64,000 nt of DNA, from assembly GCA_963082975.1 (NCBI GenBank), contig OY720344.1, positions 29,795,172 to 29,859,171 on the forward strand, in the 5' to 3' direction. Source of the DNA: Labia minor. Its lineage: Eukaryota > Arthropoda > Insecta > Dermaptera > Spongiphoridae. Every line of letters begins with the position of its first letter. Positions within the stretch are counted from its first letter, which is position 1. This document shows, one piece after another, positions 36,568 through 47,872 of this stretch. Under the pieces are notes generated by a model. The model did not search any database, was not told the DNA's origin, and saw only the letters and a program-made list of their open reading frames with translations. A program made the position numbers and the translations under genes.

Positions 36568-36686
36568 ATGATTGTTCAGTCGTGTTCTTTGTCACCAAGG
36601 ATAGCTTACGACCTTCAAACTCTAAGAAAATTACAGCGAGAAGCGCTGAAGATAAGAAAGATCATTCAAATAAGGGAAGATTCTAG
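36568..36686 (+). CDS. Candidate internal or terminal exon, unknown gene
   Basis: A 119-bp island of higher GC is preceded by TTTTATTTATTTTAATAG and ends TTCTAG|GTAATC, so it has both splice sites. Two frames are open across it. One gives SPRIAYDLQTLRKLQREAL, a charged helix-like sequence. The other gives SVVFFVTKDSLRPSNSKK followed by a basic/acidic tail and a stop at the exon end. Neither is recognised. It may belong to the same gene as 34460-34812, but no continuous model was established. Confidence 0.28.
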
Positions 36687-36689
36687 GTA

Positions 36690-38278
36690 ATCTAAACAAG
36701 TTCTAGTATAATACACATACCTAAAGAGTTGATTTAATAAGTAAGTTTTGTTTTTCAAATATTATATAATTTTTACAAGATTGGTGAATTTATTTTAATA
36801 TTACATATTTTAGAATTATTTTATTTTATTAATATTTATTGGTAGAGAGGTTAGAGTGTAGGATGTCAAAGGTATTTCTTGAAATTATAAAAGATATGTA
36901 TTTATATTTTTTTTACAACCATATGCACCAGACAAAGGTGAGCTGATTTAAGACTCTGCAAATCATAGGATTTATTTTCATACAAAATTTTTTAAAGAGT
37001 TCAATAGTCAACAAGAAAATTTGATTGGATAAACCCTGAATCTTTTCTTCTTGGGAAATACTTTTGGTATTCTTTTCACTGAAGAGTACACTTACACAAG
37101 TCAGACAAACAAAATAAATTTTCTCAACCTTCTATTTATTTATTTATTTATTAATATTATTATATTTTATTTTTCTGGTTTATATAAATAAAACAGAAGC
37201 CATTATATATTTTATTTAAACATATAAAAAAATAACCATTGTTATTGAAAGGCAAATCAATTCAATAAATACAATAGTTTTATTTATATTACGAGTATAT
37301 ATATATTTTCATTTATTTTATGAAAAATAAATAAATTTCTTTCAAATGACCAATAAAACCAAATAAACAATAGTGATGGGAGTGGTGGGTGACTTGAATG
37401 GTGTCGGAAATTGTCTAAAATACAATTTAGTTGGTTTTAAAAAAAAACAACTAAAGTCACATGGCTTTAAATATCGTATAATTTAGAATATGTAATTTGA
37501 ATCCCTTTCCGAGTGTTGTTTAATATATTTAGAAATTTAAAGGGAAAAATAATAGGCTTTTATGGAAGAGAAAGGAAATAAACAAAACTGTTGGTTTTAT
37601 TAGAAAATTTATTAAATCCTCTTGAGTAGGCATGCTGTGTTTTGAATCCTTTCAAGGCAAAAAGGGACTCGGCCTGTGGTTTGCTTATCCCTTTGTCTTA
37701 TCTTCAGCTCGATGCAGAGATCTTGCACCCCCACCCACCACTTAACGTCTCTTCGAATCAGCCTCCGAACTGTTTTTAAGACACGTTTTAAAATAAGAGG
37801 GGTTTCAGATTTATAGTCTACTCAAAACGACAGATAAATCATAGTAATTATTCAAAGAATAAAAATAGAATGAATATACTATTTGTATTTTTAATATTTA
37901 TTATTAGTAAATATAGAGTTAAGCTTTGGTTGTTTTGTTTTTTTTTTTTTTGGTTTGTTTTTTTCTTTTCATTCCATTGCCATAAATTATTATTATAAAG
38001 TTCCATAGGTGTTTTTAGGAGGTTATTTCGGTTCAGAGAGGTTAAACAATACATTCTTTGAAATTTAAATAATGGAATTTTAATAATAATCAATCTTTAA
38101 ACATCAATGTATTAATACTCATACAAATGCATTGTTGAATAAATTAATTCATTAGAATAATAAAGTTTAGATATACATTTTACCTAAAATTAAAATAATT
38201 CATAAAAAATTTAATGGGATAATAATATATAATCGGGTAAGATCGAATTAGAAGAGAATAAGAATCAGATAAAAGAGG
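36690..38278. other. AT-rich DNA, nothing recognised
   Basis: A GC-richer patch at 37640-37770 has no assignable frame. A T-rich run of about 14 bp lies near 37938. No gene was recognised. Confidence 0.4.
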
Positions 38279-38346
38279 AACAAAACAAAACGGGTGGAGG
38301 AATGTAGTTACTGCAACTAATAATATTAGAGTTCAGTTGAAGTTAA
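38279..38346 (+). pseudogene. Degenerate LINE 3' end
   Basis: GGTGGAGGAATGTAGTTACTGCAACTAATAATATTAGAGTTCA-like order parallels the GTGGTTGCTGCGGCTAAGAACTTTCGAGTTCCG end of the other LINE tails, with many substitutions. Confidence 0.35.
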
Positions 38347-38349
38347 ATT

Positions 38350-39234
38350 GAATTAATCAGAATTTATTAGATTGAGCGAATTTATATTGTTATTTGTTAG
38401 AATTTTACTTGTTTTTTAAATGTTATAATAATAGTCAATCATGAGAACTTCAATATTTTTCATAAATTAAATAATAATAATTATTAATTTTATTAATTAA
38501 CATCCCTTGTAGCAAAACTGGGCAAAAATGTATATTGATCAATAAAAAATTTGAAAATAATTACATAAAAATTAATTAAGAAAAAATTATAAAAATACCA
38601 ATAATAAGTTTAATTTAATTAAGTATAAAAATAACTATTGAAATTTATAGAATAATAATATAAAATTTCTTAATAAATGAAATGATTTTCTACTCGTTAT
38701 TATTATACTTAAATTCAAATTGAATGAAATATTTTGGTCGAAAAAACTTCCATTCTAAACAAGAAACAAAGTAATAAATAATAACAATTTTAATTACAGC
38801 CAATAATAATTAACCTAATGATTCTATTTCACTTCAAATTAAAACTAGTTTGATATTTAATGAGCTTGTTTCATGATTCAAACATGATTGTAAAAATAAC
38901 TATTCTTAGAAATACCCCTCAAAAAACAAAATATCATGTGATAATATTTAAAAAGAAAATCTTAAATATTAAAAAACAAATTTAATAATAAATATAATAA
39001 TTATTACTTGAAAGTATTAGTTGTTTTTTTTTTTGTTAAAAAACAAAATATAATTTATAATATCTAAGTTTTAAATTATATATATTATTTCATATTAAAT
39101 ATTATGGAAATTAAAAAAAACTTTATGATCTTGATTAAATTTAAATAATTATCATAATATTTAATAATTAGTATTAAGTTTAATTATTAGTACTATTGAT
39201 TGTAATTAGATTTAGAGTTTTAAATAATAGAATA
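38350..39234. other. AT-rich DNA, nothing recognised
   Basis: Very AT-rich spacer without repeats or frames that could be supported. Confidence 0.5.
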
Positions 39235-39237
39235 TTA

Positions 39238-40125
39238 AGATGGGCTGAAAAGTTCGTAGCATGGTGCAACTAGTATCAAATCCATATTTTTACCGACCGA
39301 CGATAGTAAGGGAGGTATTGTTTTCACACCAAATTTCACATGTGGAGATTTTTACATATCTCCACGAATCATGCATTTTCTTAACAGAAAAAAGTATTTT
39401 TAGCATGATGTCTGTCCGTCAGTCTGTCCGTCTGTCCGTCCGTCCGTATAGATGTGTACAGCCTGAACGGCTCAACGGATTTTGATGAAATTTGGTATAT
39501 TTACTTAATGCATCAGTGGGATGAATTGATCAACTTTTGGTGCAAATCCGGAAACCGGAAGTGGTAGTTTTAGCGATCGACGATAGGAAGGGAAGGGTTA
39601 TTTTCACACCAAATTTCACATGAGGATATTTTTTACATATCACCACGAATCATGCACTTTGTGGAGGTTTTATTCTCGAGAAAAATCTTCTTTATTAGTT
39701 TTTTTCTTAATTTAAAATTATATGACATCATCCAGCCATTCATGTCGTCACAGCCTGATCTTACATATATATTATAAATAAAATAAAATTAAAAATATTT
39801 ATGTTATATTCATATCTGTTTTTTATTACATTAATAGATATATTAAAATTATTTGAAATTGTTTCTGTAGCTGGAAATTAATTTATTTCAAACCGTCGGT
39901 CGGTTCAGACCTGGCCACAGGTCAACTTATTTTTAGTTAGCCTAACCTTCAAAAGACGCGTGTATATATTTGACAGCTGTTGCACAATTAGTATCGGAGT
40001 TATAGAATTTTTTGTGAAAGAACTTTTATTAATTTGAAAAAATAGAAAAAAGGAATTTCTTGTGTTGATAAAGCATTGCTTTTTGTCGAAAAAAATACTG
40101 TTGATCATATTATATTTATGTTCTG
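39238..40125 (+). pseudogene. Mariner 5' end split by a family A HINE
   Basis: Left of the inserted HINE lies a mariner-like terminus with GGGCTGAAAAGTTCGTAGC. To its right the leader continues and the coding start resembles mariner N-termini: a FLCLIKHCFLSKK stretch parallel to the family's KKEF.VLIKHCF.M.KN motif (40045-40085). The frame then breaks and the transposase is lost after about 25 codons. The HINE (39291-39930) lies in the mariner 5' UTR. Confidence 0.6.
39291..39930 (+). mobile_element. Family A HINE, full-length
   Basis: In this orientation the element reads as a Helentron derivative: TACCGACCGACGATAG at the 5' end, then the TGTCTGTCCGTC microsatellite (39411-39446), the core GGCTCAACGGATTTTGATGA, and the CCGGAAACCGGAAGTGGTAG module. 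Next come mutated CRE-type sites (TGACATCA, TGTCGTCA), then AAACCGTCGGTCGGTT and the terminal stem-loop GACCTG-GCCA-CAGGTC, ending AACTTA. Flanks are T-rich on both sides with no TSD. Confidence 0.85.
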
Positions 40126-40135
40126 CAATGTTTCT

Positions 40136-40510
40136 CCCATGCGAGACGTTGTCGGCTCAGCCCGAAACACAACCATACCACTTTGCGAGATGTGTCATTC
40201 CGGAACGAGCACTCAGCATTACCCGACGGAGAAGTGTCAGCTCAAGACCAACTCTCGCCAGTAGTACTAGTGCGATCTGGTACATCTATACCTGCGGATG
40301 TTAATTCGCCTGCAAAGAAATTGCGTAATGTCTTAAACTGGCCACTGACTTCTAAAAGGAAGGGAAATATGAAGTCAGTAAACGAAGCGACTATGTACTA
40401 AGCTCAGTGAGGTGGAGGAAAAAGTAGTAAGAAACAGATGAGAGAAAGAAGAAGAGAATGAAGGAAAAGGAAGCTGTAATAAAGAAAAAGGCCGCAAAGA
40501 AGCTTTAGGC
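40136..40510 (+). pseudogene. Possible pogo/Tigger-like transposase C-terminal remnant
   Basis: One frame gives SGTSIPADVNSPAKKLRNVL, then NWPLTSKRKG. A few stops later comes a Lys/Glu-rich stretch KKQMREKKKRMKEKEAVIKK. The combination (VLNWP..P.RK before a charged coiled tail) resembles C-termini of pogo/jerky-type transposases. The DDE core is not present. Resemblance is by memory of the family pattern only. Confidence 0.35.
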
Positions 40511-40519
40511 TTAAGAGAA

Positions 40520-42162
40520 AACCTCAGATTGCTTATAATTTTCAATCCTATGCTTATTGTATATCAGCAAATGTTATGGTCAAAAAACAGCTAAAATGAA
40601 AGAAGTAACAGTTATTGTCTATCAAATAAAAAAAAGGGGGGGCAATCACTATAGAATACCTAGGCCAATAACTATATCAAGGGGCCATTAACTGTATTTT
40701 TTATAATTTTTTTTTTAATATAGTACTATTTGAAAATGTCATTAGAAAATGATTTTTTTTTATTCATCAAAATGCTCATAGTATTTATGTTCTGCAAACC
40801 TAATTTGACATAGATTGTTCCACAATTTGCCCAGTATAATATAATAACAATTTACCATTGAAAAATTTTTTGAAGAAAATAAAAATGCCATGCGGCAACC
40901 ATAAATAAATAATCAATTAATGAGAGAAACACTTAAGAAACAATTTCCTACCTTCAATGGATCGATTTATCATAATAATAAATTATATTTCAATTATTTA
41001 AGAAAGATTATTCTTTTTCTCTAATTACGAGACTGCGAAGCTAATAAAATGACAAGTGAGCGACTTCAAATAAATCAATTTGATTCATTTTCTATTCATA
41101 AAGAGAATAGTTTGCAAATTAACAAGCAGTGTGAAGTAAACTTGAACATAGTTTTTCCACTGACTTTTACAGATAGCCTTGTTATTATCGATTGGTATAG
41201 CTGTGCTAGGACATGTAATTAAATCCACTACAATTAGAGAATTAGAATAATTGACACATAATAAATACATAGTAGAAATTTATCATTGCCATTCCTCTCT
41301 CTCTTTCTCTCCATCCCCACCCCTTCCATACTCCTTATATATAGCGAAAGAAGAGTCTGTTGCAAACAAATGACTGCCAGATTTAATGAAAGTTGTAGGT
41401 TTGCGTTCACGAAAATGTAATCTGTTTGACAGTTAGCCAACGATATTTTAAACACTGTGGCACGATACTTAATTAAATTCAATATTATAAATAGTCTACA
41501 AATAATTCATTTAAAACCACAATGTTAATTTCTTACAAATATTTCAATGGAGAGAATAAAACGTGTCAGAATAATATTCAATGATTAGATCAGTTTTTAA
41601 TTTTAGATTTCAAAGACTAGATTGCAAATTTAATACATAACATTAATTTTTTTTTTTTTTAATCTGATAATTATAATTTTGTTTCATTATTTTAGATAGA
41701 ATCATTGGTTGATTTAATCAGATTATTGTTTCGAGGATGAACATTGTTGAATCAATAGGGATAATTAAATTGTAAAACAATCATTTAAATTAGTACGCTT
41801 CTTTAAAGTAATGCCAATTAAAGACAATACAAATTATCAGCATTTTGTCAAGTCTTCAAAATGCTTTCTTACCCTCATTTTACACAAAATGCTTACCATG
41901 AAGAAACAATTTGGGACATAGAAAATAGTTTCGCATGCAGGATGTAGAATAGATGAAGTCTAGATTAGATTAAATTTATCTGAACAATTATAACCACGAT
42001 GGATCTTTAAAATGGATCGTTAACAAGAAGCAAAATACTTCATTTAAGACCCACAAATCTAATTATTTGCCATGAATCAAACAATTTTTTTTAATAATTA
42101 CGTTTATTTATTGTTTGATCATTTAAAAAAATTAAATATATCTATTGTGTATTAAAAGTGGA
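40520..42162. other. AT-rich DNA, nothing recognised
   Basis: Contains a CT-rich run at about 41290-41330 and short open frames on both strands, none with recognisable motifs. Confidence 0.4.
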
Positions 42163-42600
42163 AAGTCAATAAATCCGTGAATTTATTAATTTTCCGTCTT
42201 TTAAAAGAAATGGTATCACTGCTCCTTTCAGCAGGGAATTTAAGCTGACGACTGTTGGAATTTGAACCCGCTGGGTTTTTTAGTTTTTGTTCGACATCCA
42301 TTAATAGCAGACTAACTCGTGATTTGAGAAGAAGAAAATGGGGAAAAGTTCCATGAAAAGCCATGAATTGTGATACGAATTGCTCCCTCATCCTCCCTAT
42401 TCTTTGGATTTAGCCCCGAGTCACTATTTCTGGTTTCCAAACCTGAAGAAATGGCTCGGGGGGAAGAGATTTGTTTCCAACGATGAAATCTTCTCACAAA
42501 CAAATTTATTTTGATGTCCTCGACAAATCTTATTTTTTGGATGGGATAAAAAATTAGAGAAACTTTGGACGAAGTGGGCAGAGCTCAAAGAGCTCAAAAC
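42163..42600 (+). pseudogene. Mariner remnant with transposase C-terminus
   Basis: The 5' end has AGTCAATAAATCCGTGAATT, then the TTTCCGTCTTTTAAAAGAAA block shared with the copies at 1.9 and 20.4 kb. From 42385 the + strand encodes HPPYSLDLAPSHYF (third catalytic Asp region, with the Asp after APS changed to His), then NLKKWLGGKRFVSNDEI and an LDGIKKLE-type segment with stops. The 3' TIR is missing. Confidence 0.7.
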
Positions 42601-42757
42601 GCTTGCATTTAATTTAATTTAATTTTATGTTTATGTTTATTGCAAATTTAAATTGTATCTTAATTTAGTTAATTTCCAATATAAAATCTTTAAATTCAAT
42701 TTATACCTTCTTGCCATTTAATTTTGTCATCATTTTTCATTTAAATGCAAGCGTTTT
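42598..42757. repeat. Inverted repeat around the mariner 3' break
   Basis: AAAACGCTTGCATTTAA at 42598 is repeated inverted as TTTAAATGCAAGCGTTTT at about 42735-42752, with matching CTCAAA/TTTGAG outside. The 120-bp spacer is AT-rich and non-coding. Could be a small MITE inserted into, or replacing, the mariner 3' end. Confidence 0.5.
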
Positions 42758-42759
42758 AT

Positions 42760-43850
42760 TTGAGAGATCCCTAGAAAATTAATTAACTAATTCATTTGAA
42801 TTAGACTCTTTATTCAAAATATCTAGACAATTGTTGTTGAAGTGCTAAGTAGGCGGACCATTGTACAACCCCATCATGAAGAAGAATATACTTATTGAGG
42901 CTAAGAGAAAAATTATTTTCTAGTTTTTAGTGCATTTATAAATAAAACTCTGTAACTTAATTTTTTTTTAATTATTTATTTTATTTTTTAAATTTTAATT
43001 TTGTATTTTTTTATTATCATCGATATGTTTTACCCTCTAACAAATCTTAAAAATCATATCTAGAATGTATTTAGGTGTTCAAGTTTTTATATGGAAGAAA
43101 AAAACAAAAGTTTGGGCACACCTGATTTTGATTATAAAGAAGTTTATTTGTTTATTCGACTTATTATAAAATAAATATTCTATAAGTATTTAAATTTCAT
43201 ATTTTATTGATTTTTTTATTTTGTTTTTGTTTTTCATTGTTTGTCTAATTAAATATAAAATAAGCATTTGATATTATGGGTTTTTCATTCTATTTAAGTT
43301 AAGCAAACTAATTTTAATTATTAAACTAATTTAAGGACTGGCTCAATTAGCGGAAAGAAGATTTTATTTTTATTTTATTCATTATTTTAACCGTCAATTA
43401 ATTAAAACGCTAATTACTTCCATAATTTTTAATTTAAATTCTATTCCTGGTATTCTTTTTAATATCTATTATATTTCCAGGGGGTTGCGTTTACAAAAAG
43501 TTTAAGATCAACTTGAGTAAATATTACACGAGCTATTTATTTTATAGTAGCAAGATAAGACGTATCTATTCATATAAGTCTCAACTATTATTATACTTAC
43601 TTATGTACTTAAGTCTTGATCTCGGTAAATTTTTATTACCCCGAGTCAAAAGACTTTTCTTCATTCAATTTCATTAAATGTAATGTAATAAAATTAATCG
43701 CTAAAAATAACATTTTTTTTCACAAATTCAATTATTTTTTTAAAGCCTAAACCGATTTTAGATTCATTTTTCCAAAAATCTCCGTTAATGGAAATAAAAT
43801 TTACCCAAGAATAATAGTAATAGTCTCATTAAGATTTTATAAAATCTTTT
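42760..43850. other. AT-rich DNA, nothing recognised
   Basis: AT-rich spacer without supported features. Confidence 0.5.
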
Positions 43851-44447
43851 TACGATCTCGCCAGATATAGTATTGCCATCACGAAAATTTTCGATGTTGA
43901 GATTTTGATGTTTTTATACGTTTTGAAAGTTCCTGAATCATTTTCACTAAGGTTGAGAAAAATGCCTGTGTGTCTGTGTGTGTGTCTGTATGACAAGATT
44001 ACCGAAAAACGGTTTGAGCTAGAATTATGAAATTTGGTACATGGGCATTATTCAAAATTCGTAGTTTTTTGAGAAATGTGGCTCAACCGGAAGAGGGTCA
44101 TTACCTACAAGGTTTTGGTTTTTTACCAAGTTTTTTTTTCCTCTAAAGTGACCGTAAAAATAAAGATATGTGTTTGATAATTTTTCACTTGATTAAAAAT
44201 TGTATAAAACTGCTATATATAGAATTTCAGCTTGATTCAAACGCTGAAAGTACCAGAATTATATTTTTAACACTGCAAATCTTACGCACCAATACGTGAC
44301 GTGCTGCCATCAACAGAGAGCCAAACATGTGCTGGTTTAATAAATATTATTTATTAATTTTAATTTATAATTAATTAAATTTAATTTAAATATAATATAT
44401 TATGTTATTTAATTCAATTCAAATAGTCGAATGGAGACACTCCAGCT
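43851..44447 (+). mobile_element. Family B HINE, complete copy
   Basis: Reads in the Helentron orientation: 5' GATCTCGCCAGATATAG (diverged palindrome), a TGTGTCTGTGTGTGTG microsatellite at about 43966-43992, and the core AAACGGTTTGAGCTAGAATT / ATGAAATTTGGTAC. Then come the GGCTCAACCGGAAGAGGGTC module, CTGCTATATATAG, a CACGTGACG-type block (mutated), and the 3' stem-loop with GGAGACACTCC ending CAGCT. Confidence 0.8.
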
Positions 44448-45366
44448 AATTATATCTAGTAAACGGTCTTATTTATTATTTATTATTTAAAATATATTAT
44501 CAAGATATTCATTTAATATTTTGTTAACACATTAAATTATCAAATTCTCCATTTGAACTAAATAAATATAGCTAGATCCAGTGGCGGAATCCCAAACAGG
44601 CCCAGAAGACAGGCGTCTAAGACCTCATATTGCAAAAATTTAGCTTATTTAAAAATTTTTTGTTTATTTCCAAAAGTTTTTAAAAAACGATGGGTAAAAG
44701 TATAAAATACCGGCATATTCTAAGATTGGCATGAAAATTTTTATACAATAAGGTGTTCAATAATGATAGGATGACGGTTGAAACCGCGTTTAAAAATTTG
44801 AAATTTCAGTCAGTGGTTCAAAAAATCTTCTAAATATACAAAATAAATTGTTAGTACATTTTCCGTTTGGTTTATTATTATATTTAAAATACCTACTTTC
44901 AAATGAAAAATTTATTGATGTATAATTATTAATTATTTTGAAAGCATAGTATATAATATTTCAATTTACATCATGTAGATCATAGGTTCTTAAACTTATG
45001 TACTCCACGGACCCCCACTTGAAAAAATTTTTTTTGACGGACCCCCATCACAACTTTAGGTACTTTACGTCATTTTATTAATTAATTTCTGGCTTACGAT
45101 CTCATAAGGACAAGGATATATGATGAATATTTCTAACAGTGATTGGTGAATAACGATTTTTTTGCATATTGTAGAACACATTTTATTAGAAATTATAATA
45201 TTGAAGAAAGAAAATACAAACATTGTCATAGCAACAAATCTCACAAATTATAATGGGTACTTACATTAAATTCATATAAATATTTTATAATTTTTTTCAG
45301 AAAATATTAAATAAGAAATATTTTAAAAAATAACTGCATCTATCTCATTAAATATAACTTACATAT

Positions 45367-47226
45367 TTAATGAGATGTATGCAGTTGTTTTCTTGAAACA
45401 AGAATCTCAATATCTGGCTTAATATTGGAAACTTTTAATCTAAGATCCGGCTCTACATTTAATTTGTTTCTATATTTAGACTTAATATAAAATAGTACCG
45501 AAAAAGCTTGTTCGCATAAATATGTTGTGCAGAATGGAATCAAGTGTTGAAGTGCTTTATTTGCAAGCGCAGGATAATCTGACCTGAGAAGTAACCAAAA
45601 GTTGCTCAATTCAGTTTTGTTAAATTTTAGTTTATAAGTTGTATCACATGATAATTCCACGAGAATATCTTGTTCAGGTGCAGATAAATGTTTAGCATTT
45701 GTAATTTCCATATTAAATGGATCTCTGATCCAGTTATTGCAAGGATCAGGAGTAGAAAAATACTTCCTGAAGTTGCTTTTCAAAGTAATTAAATGTTCAA
45801 CAAATAATTGACGCGTTTGATTAAGCAATTTTTCACTGGAGCTTTCTATGAAATCATTGAGAGTTGGAAAAGACTCATATACACCGTTCTGGATGCGTTT
45901 CGACCACAAGTCGATTTTTTTAATCATTGCTTCTATTTTATCTTCAACTTTAAATATATTTACAACAGTACCTTGCAGGCTCAAATTAAGTTCGTTCAAT
46001 TTTGTAAAAATATCAGTCAAGTAAGCCACCTTAGCTAACCAGATAAAATCATTGAAACATTCGGTCAGTTCAAAATGCGCATCTATTAAAAACAATCGTA
46101 TTTCATCTCGAAGCTCAAAAAGGCGAATGAGTACTTTCCCGCGGGACAACCAACGTACATCTGTATGTAATAATAAATGTGTATGTTGACTACCCATTTC
46201 CTCACACAAAATTTTAAAAACTCTGGAATTAAGTGGACGAGCCTTAATGAAATTGACAATTTTAACTACTTCGTCTAATGTTCTTTTCAAATCTGGTGAC
46301 ATATTTTTGGCTGCTAATGATTCTCTGTGAATGCAGCAATGATTCCAAACAACCTGAGGCGCAACATTTTTAATAAGAGCAATCAATCCAGTTCTTGTAC
46401 CTGACATTGCACGAGCACCATCAGTGCAAATTCCAACACATTTTGGCCACTCTATTTCATTTTCGGTTATAAAATTATTCAAACTGTTAAATATGTCATT
46501 AGCTGTCGTTCGTGAAGGTAGTGAATCACAAAACAATACATCTTCTTGTATTTGATTTTCAAACTCATATCTAATGAAAGCTAACAAATTGGCATTATTA
46601 GTGACATCAGTACTTTCATCCAATTGTAATGAGTAATAGTGACTTTTGCGCACTCTCGATATTAATTCTTCTTTTATATTACATGACATGTCTTCAATCC
46701 TATTCTTAACCGTATCATTTGATAATGAAATCAAATTTATATCGTTTGCTGCTTTAGTTCCTAACATTATATTTGTAATTACTTTTGTAGCAGGAAGAAT
46801 TAATTGCTCTGCTATATTATGCGGCTTTCCTGCTTTAGCAATAAGTAGAGCTACTTCATATGATGCCATTACTGCTTTCTTACTCATACCACCAGATCCC
46901 GTCTTTACCATCAATTTCTGACTTGAATTAAGTTCTTCTTTTTTCATTTTAAAAAATTCGATAGACTTACTAACATGCTCGCTGTGCTTTGTTTGTAAAT
47001 GACGTCTGAGATTAGCAGGTTTCATACTTTCATTGGATAAACTTTCCTGACATAGAACGCAGACTGGTCTTTCCACATCATTGTTGCAAATATAAGTAAA
47101 TCCAAATGATAAATAATCATCCGAATATTTTCTAGTTTTGCGTTTCTTGGTAGAGTTTGCTGTTGATGCCTCATCATCTGATTCTTTCCGTTTCTGTGTT
47201 GAACCAGTTTGTAGCCAACGATCCAT
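45367..47226 (-). CDS. hAT (Buster/SCAND3-ZBED-like) transposase, apparently intact
   Basis: 619 aa, one uninterrupted frame. It would cut and paste its own element by binding the TIR/subterminal CGGACCCCC repeats; it acts in the nucleus. A basic N-terminus (KKRKTRK, about 27-33) is a likely nuclear signal. A BED-type zinc finger has C56, C59, H76 and H81 (C-x2-C-x16-H-x4-H). The RNase H-like core has D203 in QLDEST and D269 in CTDGA, the hAT-specific C/H element at 297-300 (WNHCCIH), DVRW at 356-359, and the catalytic Glu E572 in CEQAFSVL within the C-terminal dimerisation region ending at KYRNKL. Length and residue set match full-length family members. The start ATG follows TAAA and no upstream in-frame alternative exists. 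TIRs and TSD around it argue for a mobile, rather than domesticated, gene. Confidence 0.9.
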   Translation of the reverse strand: MDRWLQTGSTQKRKESDDEASTANSTKKRKTRKYSDDYLSFGFTYICNNDVERPVCVLCQESLSNESMKPANLRRHLQTKHSEHVSKSIEFFKMKKEELNSSQKLMVKTGSGGMSKKAVMASYEVALLIAKAGKPHNIAEQLILPATKVITNIMLGTKAANDINLISLSNDTVKNRIEDMSCNIKEELISRVRKSHYYSLQLDESTDVTNNANLLAFIRYEFENQIQEDVLFCDSLPSRTTANDIFNSLNNFITENEIEWPKCVGICTDGARAMSGTRTGLIALIKNVAPQVVWNHCCIHRESLAAKNMSPDLKRTLDEVVKIVNFIKARPLNSRVFKILCEEMGSQHTHLLLHTDVRWLSRGKVLIRLFELRDEIRLFLIDAHFELTECFNDFIWLAKVAYLTDIFTKLNELNLSLQGTVVNIFKVEDKIEAMIKKIDLWSKRIQNGVYESFPTLNDFIESSSEKLLNQTRQLFVEHLITLKSNFRKYFSTPDPCNNWIRDPFNMEITNAKHLSAPEQDILVELSCDTTYKLKFNKTELSNFWLLLRSDYPALANKALQHLIPFCTTYLCEQAFSVLFYIKSKYRNKLNVEPDLRLKVSNIKPDIEILVSRKQLHTSH

Positions 47227-47457
47227 TTTATGGAGTAATTTATTAACATTGAACTACAATAATATAAATATAATATAAATATAATATAAATATAACGAAT
47301 TATTATTTACTAGCTATGTTTTAATATGATTTTAAATGAATGTTTTAATATCATTTTAAATGAATGTTTTAAATCATTTTAATAAATGTTTTAAATCATT
47401 TTAAATAAATGATTTAATATCATTTTAAATGAATATTAATTTATATAATAAATATAT

Positions 47458-47580
47458 TTCGTAATTTGATTCTAAAATATTATTAATTTCGTAATTTGAT
47501 TCTAAAATATTATTAATTTCGTAATTTGATTCTAAAATATTATTAATTTCGTAATTTGATTCTAAAATATTATTAAAATA
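47458..47580. repeat. 30-bp tandem repeat, four units, inside the hAT
   Basis: Four near-identical units of GTAATTTGATTCTAAAATAT plus TATTAATTTC. The flanking sequence AATAAATATATTTC and the exit AAATAAATATTTTT match, with one substitution, the segment at about 30258-30312 in a family C HINE, where a single unit is present. Confidence 0.85.
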
Positions 47581-47761
47581 AATATTTTTTATTCATAAAA
47601 CTAACTTATACTTACTCTCAAAAACAGCCTTTCTGAGAAATTGCAAAATGTGTTTAGTGTTTTTATAAAATAATGATCATGCAAATTACACTAAAAATTA
47701 AAAAAAATTATTAGCTATAATAAACTATTATTAGCTATAATTTAATTATAATTAATTAAAT

Positions 47762-47872
47762 TAATAAAAATAATTTAAAGATACAACTCGTTGAGAAATG
47801 AACTTATAATTAACATTAATAAAAATAATTTAAAGATACAACTCGTTGAGAAATGAACTTATAATTAACATT
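47762..47872. repeat. 55-bp tandem duplication inside the hAT
   Basis: Two units containing TTTAAAGATACAACTCGTTG and AGAAATGAACTTATAATTAA follow each other exactly. Confidence 0.85.

Noticed and set aside
45808-46038. Plus-strand frames opposite the hAT transposase
   Set aside because: Shadow frames of a clear 619-aa coding sequence on the other strand.
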